This document shows, piece by piece, positions 12,069 through 24,007 of a stretch of 64,000 nucleotides of DNA. The stretch's first letter is position 1, and the number at the start of each line of letters is the position of its first letter. Both the position numbers and the translations under genes were made by a program. The notes beneath the pieces were generated by a model that saw nothing but the letters and a program-made list of their open reading frames with translations, did no database searches and was not told the origin of the DNA. This DNA comes from Cytospora piceicola (lineage: Eukaryota; Ascomycota; Sordariomycetes; Diaporthales; Cytosporaceae): positions 1,240,001 to 1,304,000 of the forward strand of contig JALQBC010000002.1 of the NCBI GenBank assembly GCA_023375675.1, in the 5' to 3' direction.

Positions 12069-13430
12069 TTACCTCCGCAGGACGGCGTCATAGAAGCTCG
12101 CGATGCCACTGATGAGAGCACCAGTGATGACACCTTTCCAGCCGCCGTACATCGCGGAGTTGATGCGCGCAACAGAGACGGGATCGACCCACCCGCCAAG
12201 TGTGACGCCCTGCTGGTATACCACGTAGGTGATGACTGCCTTGGCAATGCTGAACATCAAGGGATCAACGACGAACTCCGAGGCTTGGGCCTTCTTGCTG
12301 GGCCCCGAGCGCGCATGTGCAGCACTCAGGTTGAAGTAGAACCCGAAGAACGCGGGGATGATCAAGCTGGTCAAAGCCCACAGCAGGGCAGGGCTCCAGA
12401 ATGAGCCCGTCAGCAGCTGGAACATGTCTGGTACCTCCACGGCGTAGTCTGAAGTCCGCAACGCGTGGATGGCCGGGATGGTGAAGGCGTAGCGGTCGGC
12501 CAAGATCTCCTTGCGCAGGTGGTACAGCTCGAAGCCGCTGATGCAGAAGAGGATCGAGGTGACAGTGGACAGCGAGTCTCGCGTGTTGTATGCGAATTCC
12601 TTAACTCCCGATTCTTCGTAGAGGGTGGTGGCGCGGTCACGAAGCGCGACGGTGCCCTCGTCGACGACACGAGCCACGTCGGCTGGTGAGGCGGGAAGAG
12701 GAATGCGCCGGGCCAGAGTCAGCGCGCGACCGGGAGTGGCAGAGACCAAGGCAAGTTCGGAGTCATCCCTGACGGAAACGCTGTCAGCACCTGCGTGTTT
12801 TGTTTACGTGGCATGAGCCTCGGACGCGACGAGACGCGCCCGGGCAGAGCGTGCGACTCACTCGGTAGCAGAGGCGATGCTTCGATCGGCTTGCTTTGCT
12901 GTCCTTCTCCTGCTGGGCTTTGGGGGATCAACAGCTGGGTCCTTCTTCGCTGGCGACCCTATCGCACGGGCGCGTGCCTGGTAGTAGGGCTGGGTCGCGG
13001 GGTTGCCGCCGAACTGGTTCTCCTTCTCGGCGAGGAAACCATCCAGTGCGACCTCAAGATCGGACTTCTTCAATCCATCGGTACTGTCGCATCGAGAAAT
13101 GTTAGTACAGAACCGGGTGAAAGGTAGTTCATGGTCATTATCGTGGTTTTCGATGCGTTGCGCATGTGCTGACGGCGCGCCTCATGATGGTGTTGCTGTG
13201 TCTGTTGTTGTGACGCAATGCGACAGCTCCACCTGTCGACTCGTCAAGAGAGCTGCGACGTGCCGTTCCGCCATGTAGGATGATAGCCACTGGTGATGAA
13301 TTTTGCCGAGGAGATGCGAGACTCGGAGTGGGAGCGTTTGAACGTACTTGGACAGACCAACTGTCTCTGCCAACTCGAGGAGGCCCGATTTGCGCTGCCC
13401 CCGCAGGTAGCTATTCGCCGAGCTCGACAT
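12069..13430 (-). CDS. SAP/HeH-like motif protein with membrane segments
   Basis: Three exons (13430-13348, 13083-12862, 12768-12069) give 334 residues. Donors are GTACGT and GTGAGT, and the first intron has a TACTAAC branch site. Residues about 8-52 (YLRGQRKSGLLELAETVGLS, then a GLKKSDLEVALDGFL helix) fit the two-helix SAP/HeH fold, which binds DNA in many proteins. A basic, Pro-rich linker follows (PKPSRRRTAK). The C-terminal 200 residues hold about four hydrophobic segments: STVTSILFCISGF, LLWALTSLIIPAFFGFYF, FSIAKAVITYVVYQQ and GVITGALISGIASFYDAVL. The architecture recalls inner-nuclear-membrane Heh/Src1 proteins but without their luminal MSC domain, so that role is only an inference. An upstream TTG in frame was ignored. 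Confidence 0.8.
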
Positions 13431-14417
13431 GGTGGGCAAGGAAGGATTGATGCTGGTAGCGTTATGATCGCGTAAAGAATGCGATCAATTTACAATGGGT
13501 TTGGACAGTATGCGATTAATCAAGGTGGTCCGTGAGATACTGTAAAATAAGCATCAATAAGAGCGGATTGGATCGGGGGTTGTGGACAAGCGATGCGGAT
13601 CGGTGGTTTGTGTTTATTTGAATGTTTTTGGGGCTTGTTTTGCGGGCAGATGATCCGGGGAGCAGGGGAGAGCTAGGAGAACAGGGGGGGTGGGTGTTTT
13701 GGCCTGGGGGAGAGCTGGGCCTGCTGGGGGGGAGGAAACAGAAGCACTGCACGGCCGCGGGAGCTCCCAGCTGTCAGCCGGCTTTGGGAACCTTGGAAGC
13801 TTGGGCCAGAAGGTACATGACTACTTGCATGACTACCTAGGTACTGTCGTATCAGGCTATGTACTTATGTACCTATCTACCTACTGTGGGTACATGTAAG
13901 TACTTGCACCCTTTCTACAAATGTACTATGTAGAAATTCCAGAGGCTGGGAAATTCTTTCGATATTCTGTCATGCACGTACATAGTAGGGCCATGCCATG
14001 CCATCTCATCGTCCCCATCTTTTTCTGATCGGCACCAGCCAGTCTCGTCACTGGACAGGGTCACTTTGGAATAAAGTGCTCGTTGGCTAAGCATGATGCC
14101 GTTGCTACATAAGTGGCTCTGAGTAGAAACCGTATGTTGACATCCCATTCGATGTCGTTGACGACAAGTCTAGTTTCGACGGGCTAGACCAGACAATCTC
14201 ATGCCAACAACCTGTGTGATGATGAATCAAAGCATTCCTAGTCCGAGTTTGCCTACATAGTGGTTCAGGTGGGTCGTTCGTCTGATTTCGGTCGTTGGGA
14301 AAGAGGAAAACTATGTCTTTATAGGTTACATGTAACATAAGGCATATCAATATTGAAGCAGTATCCACTCATATATATGGTCGACACCAAGCTCAACTCC
14401 ATTAGGTAGGTGACATG
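13431..14417. other. Intergenic, no gene seen
   Basis: Promoter side of the gene starting at 13430 and 3' flank of the P450 gene. One exact TACCTAGGTA palindrome at 13834-13843 is followed by a run of degenerate GTACCTA/TAAGTACT words up to about 13905. Confidence 0.6.
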
Positions 14418-16458
14418 CTAGACGCCGCCGATGTTCACAAACCTCTCCTCCCCCCTCCTCACCAACCTAATCGGCACCATCTGCTTCCCATGCAGCTTCA
14501 ATGTTATCAGCGACCTCGCTTGCCGGATAGTCTCCCTACACTTCACCCTCGCCTTCCCATACACCTCTTCCCTCTCACCGAGCCCCATCCCCGCCACCTC
14601 CTCATCAGAAGCCCACTCATCAACCGCCAGCTCAACGCTATACTTCTGAAACAGCGCCGCCAGGGCAGCGAGCATCTCCACCTGTGCGATCCTCCTCCCG
14701 ATACATGAGCGCGCGCCGTCGCTGAACGGGATATAAGACCCCGGGACAGGCCTGTACAGCTGCTCGCTCGTGTCTCGGCCCCCGAACCCGCCGAGGTCCT
14801 CCGCCTCGTCGCCGTCGTGGTCCTGCTGCCCCAGGGACGGGCGGAACCACCGCCCGGGGACGTACTCGTCCAGGTCGTGGCGGCCCTGCGCCCCCTCGGC
14901 CCCGGCCCCGGCCCCGGCGGGCGGCCAGCACTTGGGGTTGCGGTGCGCGCCGACCGTGTTCAGCACGATGGACGCCCCCCTGGGCAGCAGGTACCTCTCG
15001 CCGCCCAGCGCGATCGTCTGGTCCTGGCCCGGGCTGACCCACTTCGGGATGTCCACCACCGGCGGCACCATGCGCAGCGTCTCGTTCATGCACGCGGCGA
15101 CGTTGGACGCGAGGAGGGCGTTGATCTCCTGCTCGTAGTTCCACGCCAGGGGGTCGCTGTCCCTCCCGAGGATCCGGTCGATGTCTGCCTGCAGCGCGCG
15201 TTGCGCCGCCGGGTTGGCCGCGAGCTCGAGGAGGGTGAAGTGGAGGGTGTTTGCCGTGGTCTCGTGGCCTGCGACGATGATGATGAAGGCGTTGCCCAGG
15301 ATGTCCGAGTCGGCAAGCTGCACCTCGTCCTTGGCCTTCCCCCCGTACTTGGCGCGCACCAGCTGGCCCATGATGTCCATGCCGCCTTCGACAGTGGCAT
15401 CGCCGCATTGTGCAGCTTCGATCTTGTCCTGCAGGAATTCCTCCATATACTTGTTATAGTTCTCGTGCGCCTCCAGTGCTGATTTGGTCGCCTTGAAGGG
15501 GAGAACCTGCAGGAGCCACCTGGGGAGTACCAGCAGCAGGGTGATCCTCTCTAGCACAGTGGCCAATGAGTCCACGAAGGTCATGGAGTGGCCAGGGGGC
15601 GGCTCAAAGCTGGCATATTTCTTGTTCAGATCGCTCAAGTCATCCGGCATCTTTTGGCCCGGCCACCAGAAGCGCAGCCCGAAGCCGACGTTGGCAATGA
15701 TATTAAGCGCGAGGGCCATTGTGTCGTGCTCTGTTGTTGTGATGGTGCCGCTGCTACCCTTCCCCGTCTCTCCTCCCATCCACTGCGCAATCATTCCTTG
15801 CGTCTGCTTGATCGACTCCGCAAAGATGTGGGCTGAGTTCCGCTCGTTGAAGCTCGCCGACACGCCCTTCCGGTGCATCTTCCACTCGAGGCCCTCTGTC
15901 GTTACGATGTTGCGACCAAATATGGCGAGGATCTCGTACTTGTGTGTCGGCTTAGGGAAAGCTTCACGTCGAGTTGTGATCTGGTGGATGGCTTCCGGAC
16001 TTCGTGTCACCATGACAATGTCTCCAGGTGTGACCATTAAGAATGTATCGCCGAGCCGTTGCCAAGGAGCCTGCATGAAACGGTATGACCAATCCTTCTG
16101 CATGATGCTGTAGATTCATTTATCAGACGTCGTATGCTCACGGGCCAATCATCAGCATAGAGGCAGGCTTGAACTTACTCAAGCCAACCATTCCACCACG
16201 CCTTAGGGAGGGTCTTGACGATGGGCGTCCATATTGAGCCTGTTATCTGCCATTTGAGGCTGATGGGCGAACATGCTAACCGGATGTGTCAGTAACCATA
16301 TACAAATATACCGAGGACTGTCTGTATTGCTTACGAACAACCACGTAGGGCAGACCGGTGCGTCGCGCAGCAGCTATGTTGGACTGTAGACTGTAATAGC
16401 AATTGAAGGCGCAGTATCCCAAGACAGCTCCAAGCAGGAGGTACAAGGAAGAGTACAT
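14418..16458 (-). CDS. Cytochrome P450 monooxygenase
   Basis: Haem-thiolate monooxygenase, probably ER-anchored and reduced by NADPH-P450 reductase. Three exons (16458-16335, 16275-16179, 16107-14418) give 636 residues. The start has a membrane anchor (LYLLLGAVLGYCAFNCYY). Helix C WKMHRK is near 149, the I-helix AGHETT at about 353-358, ExxR as ETLR at about 416-419, and the haem loop FSDGARSCIG at about 535-544 with Cys542 as ligand. The family usually has 500-560 residues; part of the excess is a Gly/Asp/Gln-rich insertion of roughly 45 residues between NPKCWPP and the haem loop, in unusually GC-rich DNA. CYP family and substrate cannot be assigned. The neighbours do not suggest a biosynthetic cluster. 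Confidence 0.93.
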
Positions 16459-18789
16459 CTCGAACACTCTCTTCAGGAAGGATATTCCAAGGTTGTTCTA
16501 TGGGCTACCGCCCCAGCTTGCTATAATACAACTCACAAACCACCAAACGGATGCAGGAGCAAGGCTTCGATTATGGTCGAAGAGATCAAAAGAACTGCCA
16601 GCGCTCCCAAACAAGAGTTGTATAAGAGATGTAGCCTCGAGGTAGAACGAATTGTTTTCTAGTATGCAGCGTCTGCAATAAGGTCAACGCCACTGGCTGA
16701 CGTCAAGGAAACATTCCGGCTACACAAGGTTACACTCGTCTTTGTCCTCAACGAACAAGGCTAACCCTGTTAGACCGAGGTGGAGCTGCCGAGTCAAGGT
16801 TCCGACAATGCATATTATTAGGGGCTTGTAAATAAGCCACGGGCTAGGGATCATTCCGCATTCCGAACGGTAGTTTGACGTCGGATCAACGATTTGGTGA
16901 GATTCAACAACCATCAACAGTCCCTTGGGCAGCTCGCTATGAGAGTCGTACCAGGTGCTTTCCAGTCCTGAAGTTAGGCGGGCCAGATCACTGCAGTCTC
17001 TCCCAAGTAAGACGACAACACAAGGTTAAAAAACCAGAACCTCACCGAGAATTGCCATGTCGTTAGATTCTGTGGCTCCAGTTCCTACAGTGCGCTATGC
17101 TTCATCTCGGCATGTTCGCAATGCAGGAGAAGCATGAACTGTAGTAATTAGTAGGTGAATCTGCAACACTGCTCACAGATGCAGGACCGATCGGGGCTGG
17201 TTTTGCTTTCGGTGCTTTTCACAGCTTCCCCAGGTGCCGTGTCCGAATCCAGCTGGTTTATGGGGAAATGATTGGAAGGATAGTTCGTCGGTGGTATCAA
17301 GGACACAATAAGTCCGTGCAGACGGAAATGACTGGTCAAGTTTACGCAAAGGTATATGTCGAATATAGGCTTGGATATGGTTCGGGCATACATAAGTATG
17401 TATGCAACGCCCTCAGAATTGTGGTCATTTTGTTTAGATTTATATGCAGAGTGATAGGCTTGTTATCTGTGTAGGACTTGACTGGGCCACTGGAGTGCAT
17501 GTTGAGAAGGGATTGCCCACTATATCTCCGGATAATCACCCTAGGACTGCTTCGATGTTTGCATGTCCAGAACCGGTGGCAGACAGGAGAAAGATGTACT
17601 ATGATTACAAAGGAGATTCTCTGAGCAGGGGGGGAGAAGGGCAGTCAGCAGTCAGTGTCATCATGCGAAAGGCACAGGGATTTTTAATAAATACTGAATT
17701 GTCTATGGGCACCTACTATTTATCTTCAATGCTCAGGAGCAAATCTGAAAAGTATCGCAGGCGCAAAATACTGAACCGTTCCAATGTTCCGCCAAAATGG
17801 AAAGCTACACCAAGCCATCCTAACCACCACCCTTTGCGTCGACCCCAAGTTAATGGCACCAACAGGTGTTGCTTCCCAACCTAATGGCAAGCATAAAGTG
17901 CAAGATATCTCCTGTGTGCTGTTCCTTTCGTACCCTTAGCTCTTCCATCGAGCGCTTTCAATCCATCCACTTCATCTCAACACGGAAAAGCCATACCAAG
18001 CCATCCAGTCCACCACCTTCATGTCGACCCCAACTCAATGGCACCAACAGGTGTTGCTCCCCAACTCAATGGCAAGCACAAAGTACAAGACGAGCTCTTT
18101 TGTGTGTGTGCTGTTCCCGTGTAACTCTTCATCTTAGAGCTACCCATCCATCGCCTCAGCGAAAATCCCAAGTGTGTAGAAGTTGTCCTCTGGGAATAAC
18201 ATTGGGTTTCCCACTAGGTGTACTCTGACCCTCATCCTCTCCCAGGATGTCTGTCCATCTTGGTCGCCTCTTACGCCGAAGCCGAAAATCGAGCAGATTG
18301 ACCTTGTTTGCATGTATTGGAATGCCTTCCACGTTTGCCTTGACACAGAAGACCGAAACTTCTGTGAGACCCATTGTTGCCGATAGCCTCATTAATTTCG
18401 ATCCGTCGTGATATCGGGAACCGTTTTGACCGCTTGGCTTTTGCGGGTGCCGGAAAAAAGTATGTAAGAATATTGGTTGATTGCAAGGAAATGTTGCTGT
18501 TCGTGTCGGGGACAACAGCGGGGGAAAATCAATGCCGAATGGGGAAAATCAAATGCAACTTGTTCGTAAAGGGGGAGATGCGATGGAAAGATGTGGTATC
18601 TCGAATGCCGCCTAAATTGAACCATGGTTCTTGCTCCGCCGGCCAACCGACCGAAAACACAGGATGTCGATGCTCCTGCTTGGGTGGAGGAAAATGGTGC
18701 GCAGGGGGTGTCGTCGCGAAATATGAAGTAATGATGGTGATGTACAGGCTCACTGCCGGAGACCAGCAATGCATGAACATTGCTACGCT
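16459..18789. other. Intergenic, contains a tandem duplication
   Basis: No supported gene. The first few hundred bases are the likely P450 promoter. A direct duplication with about 185-bp spacing occupies about 17799-18120 (separate entry). Open frames in this stretch are short and carry no family signature. Confidence 0.5.
17799..18120. repeat. Diverged tandem duplication, period about 185 bp
   Basis: Copy 1 starts at about 17799 (GGAAAGCTACACCAAGCCATCC) and copy 2 at 17984 (GGAAAAGCCATACCAAGCCATCC). Shared landmarks keep a 185-186 bp offset: GTCGACCCCAA at 17838 and 18023, then AATGGCACCAACAGGTGTTG, CCCAAC, AATGGCAAGCA and TGTGTGCTGTTCC. The copies differ by scattered substitutions and small indels. 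Each copy also holds two internal AATGGCA words. No transposon ends or coding capacity were seen. Confidence 0.85.
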
Positions 18790-21712
18790 CTAGTAGCGAG
18801 GACCGGGCTGCTGGGAATAGTGGTAACCACCTCCGTGCTGGGTACCAGACTGCTGGGGGGATCTGACGGGATTCATGTTACCCTCCCGAGTGGTGGACTG
18901 CCGACCCGAGTTCTGGTAAGGAACGTTGTTGGGCTGAGTGGGAGTAAAGACCAGTGGATTGGCGCGGCGGTACTCCAAGTAGGTGGGAACATGCCTGCGA
19001 GTAGTGTTGCTGTTGCGCATAGTGGGCAACGTGTTCGAAGACTGAGGGTCAGCAGCCAATGAGACAGACTGCTGCTGCCCGCGAGGCTGCTGGAGGGACG
19101 GAGTGTTCGTGCTTGGATTCAGATGAGCAGAACCGAACTCGAAGACATTGGCGCCGATGTCGTTAGCATTACCAGCATAGCCATTTCCGTTGGTGTTTGT
19201 ACCGTAGCCCTGGTTCATAGCGCCTTGGCTATAGCCAGCAGTGAAGTTGTAGTTCGAGAACACGCCCTGCTGCTGTTGGTAACTCTGACCTTGCTGGGGG
19301 GTCTGGTTGCGGTAGTCATAGCCAAGACCGTGTGTAACAGGGTTCTCCGACATGCTTCTGGCATGAGAGCGACCCGGAGCCTGGAACGACTGCTGGCCGC
19401 CACTGGTGTTGTGGTGGCCCGGAGCGAAGAGTGACTGCTGGCCACCAATGGTGTTGGGGCTGACCTGCCGCTGAGTAACTGGGTTAGGCAAGACAATGTT
19501 GTTGTTCGTGCTGTTGCCAAACAGAGCAGGGCTCCAGGCATTGGAACTGGCCTGGGTCTGAGCATTGGACGCGAAAGCGTTGTTCGCCTGGTATGGCAAG
19601 GCCTGATGCATGTTTTGCATGCCAAAGGGACTGGCACCTGTTCGGGTTCGCTTGATTTCCTGAGAGGAAGAGCTGGAGCATGTGTTCATCTCCGACTTGG
19701 AGTGACCATGACCGCTACCAGCTTGGCGACCCTTGCTCTTGGTGGTACGGGCCTTGTTGACGCTGGAGACAATATCTGGCAAGATCTCGATATCAGGGAT
19801 CTGAGTAATCTCCTCCAGCTTCATACGAGCCTGGATGTCCTGCGCTATCTCCAACAGTTGGTCGGTGGTGTACTGCTGATTGAGCTTTTGCTGAAGCCAG
19901 TCAGGAATGGCTGTCATAGTCGAAAATTCCTCATCGTCGTCATCCATGTCAGCATCGTTGTCGGCATCCCATTGTCGCTTTCGGGAAGCAGATTGAAGAC
20001 GCTTTGCCTCGCGCTTTCGAGCTTGTAGAGTCCAGTGGTTCAGCACACCATCGCCACGACGATTGGCCTTCACGTTGTCATCGCTCCACTCCTGGACTCT
20101 CTTGATCTGCATCAGAATCATTTCCATCTGCTTCAGGGCGTGTATGTGGCTATCACGGTAGCGACATCGCTGGTAGTGCTTCCGACACCAATGCACCCAG
20201 ATGTGCTGAGGGATAGCCTTGGTGCAAAGCTTGTTGCGACCGAACAGGTGAGAAATGACCTTGCGAAGCTGTATTCCAGTGGTGCAATTCTTGATGAACA
20301 GGCACACAGGAGCAGATTGGGTGGGGCCAGACTGGGGCGAGGTTTCAGAGTCCTGCGCCTGCTCAACAGGAGCAGATGGGGAGTTGCTGTCTGAGGTGAC
20401 AGACTGCTGTCCATCAACTCCCTGAGGAGACTTGGGGGGGCTTGGCTCAGCCATTGATCTGAAGGCGCTATTGTAGCGTGACGTTGATGATGTTTGGGTA
20501 AGGGAAAGGAAATCTGGTGCTGATACTGTTCTCTTATGTGCCCTCGAAGTCGAAGTCGAAGACGAGGATGAGGTCGATGTCGAAGAAGGATTGGCAGGAA
20601 GAGAGTAGTCGATGGTAATGGAGTCGATTGGGCTGTGAAGTTGAGATCAGCACTTGTCAAAAAGTGATCGGTTGGTAAGATGAGAGTAAGAAAGGATGGC
20701 TAGAGACAACCAGATGGGCGGGTCGAAATACTTCTGAAGTGGACGTCGAAGTCACTAACAGGCCACGAAAGACAGCTTCACTGAAAAGGAAACGACGAGT
20801 CCTTCGTCCAATCGGAAGCACAACGGAAGGCAGTGAATGGTAGGCAGTCAATGGTAGGCAGTGAATGGTAGGCAGTGAATGGTAGGCACAATGCCAAATA
20901 TTCAGAAGCCTCCGACGTTGTGGGCTTCCCATTGGGTAATAGGCTTGGGTGGGTCCGTGCTGGTGAAGCTATTCACAGGTACAAGGGTGGGGCCTCAATA
21001 GCACATGTGATATTGATAAACAGAGGAATAGTGGACCCTTCCTGTGATTCACTCACACATACCTTGCACTTCCAGTTGTTCCTCGATCTCGCGCTAACAT
21101 GTCGTCTGAAGGTGACTGTAGCTGGTCTAATTGCCTTGAGCTGTGACGGCTGAAAGACGCACTCTCATTCGATCTCCTGAATGAGATGGGAGGGGACCGA
21201 GCCTCAATCACCGTAGCACAGGACATCCCAGAGTCCATATCAGACATCATCCTCTCTCTTGGTGTCGTATCAGAGACGAACGTGCTCAGTGCCTGGTATT
21301 CACTCACAGTTGAGAGTGATGAGATCCTAGAGTGAGACCGCGAGCGGTTGGAGCTATTCGACGACATAGTCGTGTAAGACGACAGACTGCTATGGCTATC
21401 GGAGAGCCTGTGAATCGGTGACTTCGGGCTGGTTGAATCAGTGCTATCTGCTGATGGCAGCTCGGAGCACAACACAGACCTTGGTGCTAGGGGGTGCTGA
21501 GTGTTCTTGATGTTCAGTGTCAGTGGGAGTGAGTAACCGTCAGCGTCCCAGGGTGTCCTGCTTCGACTGTGCAGTCCCGATTCACTTGATATATTCATTG
21601 GCGCCATTCTCTCCTTGGTATGATGGCTAACAACAGCGGCTGGATGCGAAGGAAGCCTCCCTCGAGCGGGTGGTACCCCTCCAGATGAGTTCAGTAGCGA
21701 TGTGACGTTCAT
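18790..21712 (-). CDS. Fungal protein with conserved Cys/His block and Q/N-rich tail
   Basis: Two exons, 21712-21063 and 20632-18790, joined over a 430-nt intron (donor GTATGT, acceptor CACAG), encode 830 residues. The 554-codon frame starting at 20454 could stand alone. However, the reading frame stays open upstream to the acceptor and contains AHKRTVSAPDFLSLTQ, and exon 1 (MNVTSLLNSSGG start, Ser-rich) ends in phase, so I prefer the fused model. Residues about 326-400 form the most constrained part: CLFIKNCTTG, then FGRNKLC, HIWVHWCRKHYQRCRY. Its Cys/His spacing could bind a metal. Downstream are KRxR-rich basic and acidic (DADMDDDDEE) stretches and a long Gln/Asn/Ser/Gly/Tyr-rich tail. RTVSAP near 251-256 fits PKA and 14-3-3 motifs. 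A nuclear regulator is plausible but unproven. Confidence 0.8.
20829..20889. repeat. 14-bp minisatellite inside an intron
   Basis: About four copies of a 14-bp unit (GGCAGTGAATGGTA) with GGCA at 20829, 20843, 20857, 20871 and 20885; one copy has C for G (GGCAGTCAAT). It lies inside the 430-nt intron of the 18790-21712 gene, so length changes would not alter the protein. Confidence 0.9.
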
Positions 21713-23476
21713 TGTGCTAGCTTTCGAATATACCTATCAGACTGTGAGCATCTGAGTTGCCCACGTCGTTTTCACCACTGACAAACACAGGCAAAGGGAT
21801 GGAGAAACGAAGACAGCAACAGCAAACTAAACGAACCTCGACTAAGCAGAAGCTTGTGGCTTGGCGTGAAGCAAGAAACAGCTCCCAATGATGTATGCTT
21901 TAGGTTTTGGCTTGCGAGAGAACTCAAGGTTCGAGACCTCCACGACCGCCTCGGGCAGCCAGCTGCCTTATAAAAGGAACGGCAAACACTTCCTCGACAC
22001 GCCAGGCTCAATTGGGATGTTCTTGCAGCAAGTACCAGGCCGCCGCTTCAGAAAACAAACACTGGCCCACCCGAGATGTCGTACAGGTGCCTCCGTGGAT
22101 GGTGGTCTTGTCAGGCTCTCGAAGATCTTCTGGACGATGTGGTTGGTGTGTCAAGCAAGCACTGAGCTCCAACCGAGGGTCACAGGGCTTCGTTGTTTGT
22201 CGACGCAAAGGATACGTTGGTACAATTAATCCGCATAGATAGCTTGTGGTTGTTATGTTCGATTCGGCAGAGGAGGTCAGATGATGATTGTTCTCCTTGG
22301 CCGTCAACAGTGAAGGTGGGTTGCTTTGAGATTGTTTGCCTCCGGATGGATGTCGTAGGGTAGTCTGGTGAGCAGATGGGGATGTTCAAGACCGCCCCAG
22401 CGCTGCTGTGGTGGAGACTAGTTGGGATTCCTCCTACTTTGTAGTGCAAGCCGTAGGAGGGATGGCCAATTTGGTATGAGGTTGTTAAGCCCCAGGATGA
22501 GATCAACGTTCGACTTGTGCTGAGGTTCTCAAAGAGTACACAACACAGACTAGATACCAAGGGTCCAGGGACGGAGATATTCAAGCAATGATCGTCCGAA
22601 CGACCGAAGACGGTACATATGTCTTGGACCCCCCAATCGAATCGAATCCAGATCCAGGTGAAACGGGCAAGCCAAGAGCGTGTGTCCGGTGTGGCCAACA
22701 GACGATTGCAATACGAATCAAGTGTATATGGCTTCAACGGCTACCTAGAAGTCGAGCAGAGGCGGACCAGCCGATGAATGTCGCTACAGCAAGCTATAAC
22801 ATATGACATCTGGATTAGTCTAGGTTTAATCGAGGATAATACGGCTATGTAACTTACAGGCAAGTAGCTCAAGGCGTTCTAAGGACGAGGAAAGACGAGT
22901 AGTTTCAAAATCGTGGAGCAGGAGGATGATGGTAGATAGAGTGTGCAGTGTTATCGGCCGTTCGAATAGACTGCAACAGCCACCTCGATAAAGAACGGTC
23001 CAGAGCAGCAAGGATCACAAGGAGGCCGGGGACATGAACACGTAACGGGGATGGTGGCGTATAAGATGGAAACGCAGGCTGTGCAGATAATGCATGAAAT
23101 GCCAGGGTCGGTGGCTAAAGATCTGACGGGTGATCTGAGGGGAGCAAGCCTAATATCCTGGAAAGAAGGACACATTAATTTAGTCCTATAGCAAGCAACA
23201 AGCGATACACTCACGAAGCTAACATACCCCTGTAGAAATCGTTGCGTCGAGGGTAGTATGATCCAGGGGAGTCCAGCTCACCGATTAGCATGCAGCACCA
23301 AGACCAACATGAACATGAGAGCGAAGAAAGGGATGTAAAGGAGAAACTCCAGTTTAGGCAGGGCCAAACAAGCACATGGCGTATCAGCTCAAGCGAAGTT
23401 TAGCCTGACCGAACAGCTAGAATAGGCAATCAAGGATTGTCGAAGGAGAGAGTGCCCAGAGAATACTTGGGCATGT

Positions 23477-24007
23477 TTAGACTTCCCCACCGAAGTTTTG
23501 GGGCAGGGTCCATAAGCCTCCCAAATGGTGCGTGTACATGGTACGGGTCCGTAGACAGCGAGGTAGTCCCCTGTCCTTCTCAAGAGTATAGATCTCTGGC
23601 GTGGGTGTAAGTGATACGTGCTCTCTGACGTTCGCCGCAGGGTTCCAAGGTTAGTAGTGCATCCACCTGTCGGCGTCGTTTTGGAATGACAACCTTGTAT
23701 CAGATGGACCCTGGCTGGACGTGGCGTCAGATGTTCGTCCGAACCAATACGTGAGGTCGCCGCAGGGGGTAAAGGGAATGACCCTGAACTCCTGCTGGCC
23801 AAGCAGATGGTTTTCCAGATGGCGAGCAGCGCTTTCCCCGTCGGTGGACCCTTTGAGGGTGCAAGCGTGGTCCGGTACGGACAAAGCATCGAGGCGCAGG
23901 CGCAGTAATAACCGGGGCGACCACCAAACTGAGACTCGGAGCCGGGATGGGGCTCTAGATTCCAAGGTTCTTTTCGTGAGTAAGCTCGTCCGGTAGAGTG
24001 AATACAT
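23477..24007 (-). CDS. Tentative two-exon small gene, unknown function
   Basis: A possible 162-residue protein from exons 24007-23667 and 23624-23477. The 42-nt intron contains a CTACTAAC branch-like sequence, but its donor (GTGGAT) is weak and it is very short for a fungal intron. After joining, the frame reads in a protein-like way (for example HLENHLLGQQEFRVIPFTP, then GDLTYWFGRTSDA, then SLTPTPEIYTLEKDRGLPR). I do not recognise it, and the alternative is chance open frame or a decayed gene. Confidence 0.22.

Noticed and set aside
14638..15408. 256-codon minus-strand frame inside the P450 gene
   Set aside because: Arg/Gly-rich frame-shifted shadow of the P450 exon.
1550..16458. Secondary-metabolite gene cluster (transporter plus P450)
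   Set aside because: The two genes are more than 10 kb apart with unrelated genes between, and no backbone enzyme or pathway regulator is present.
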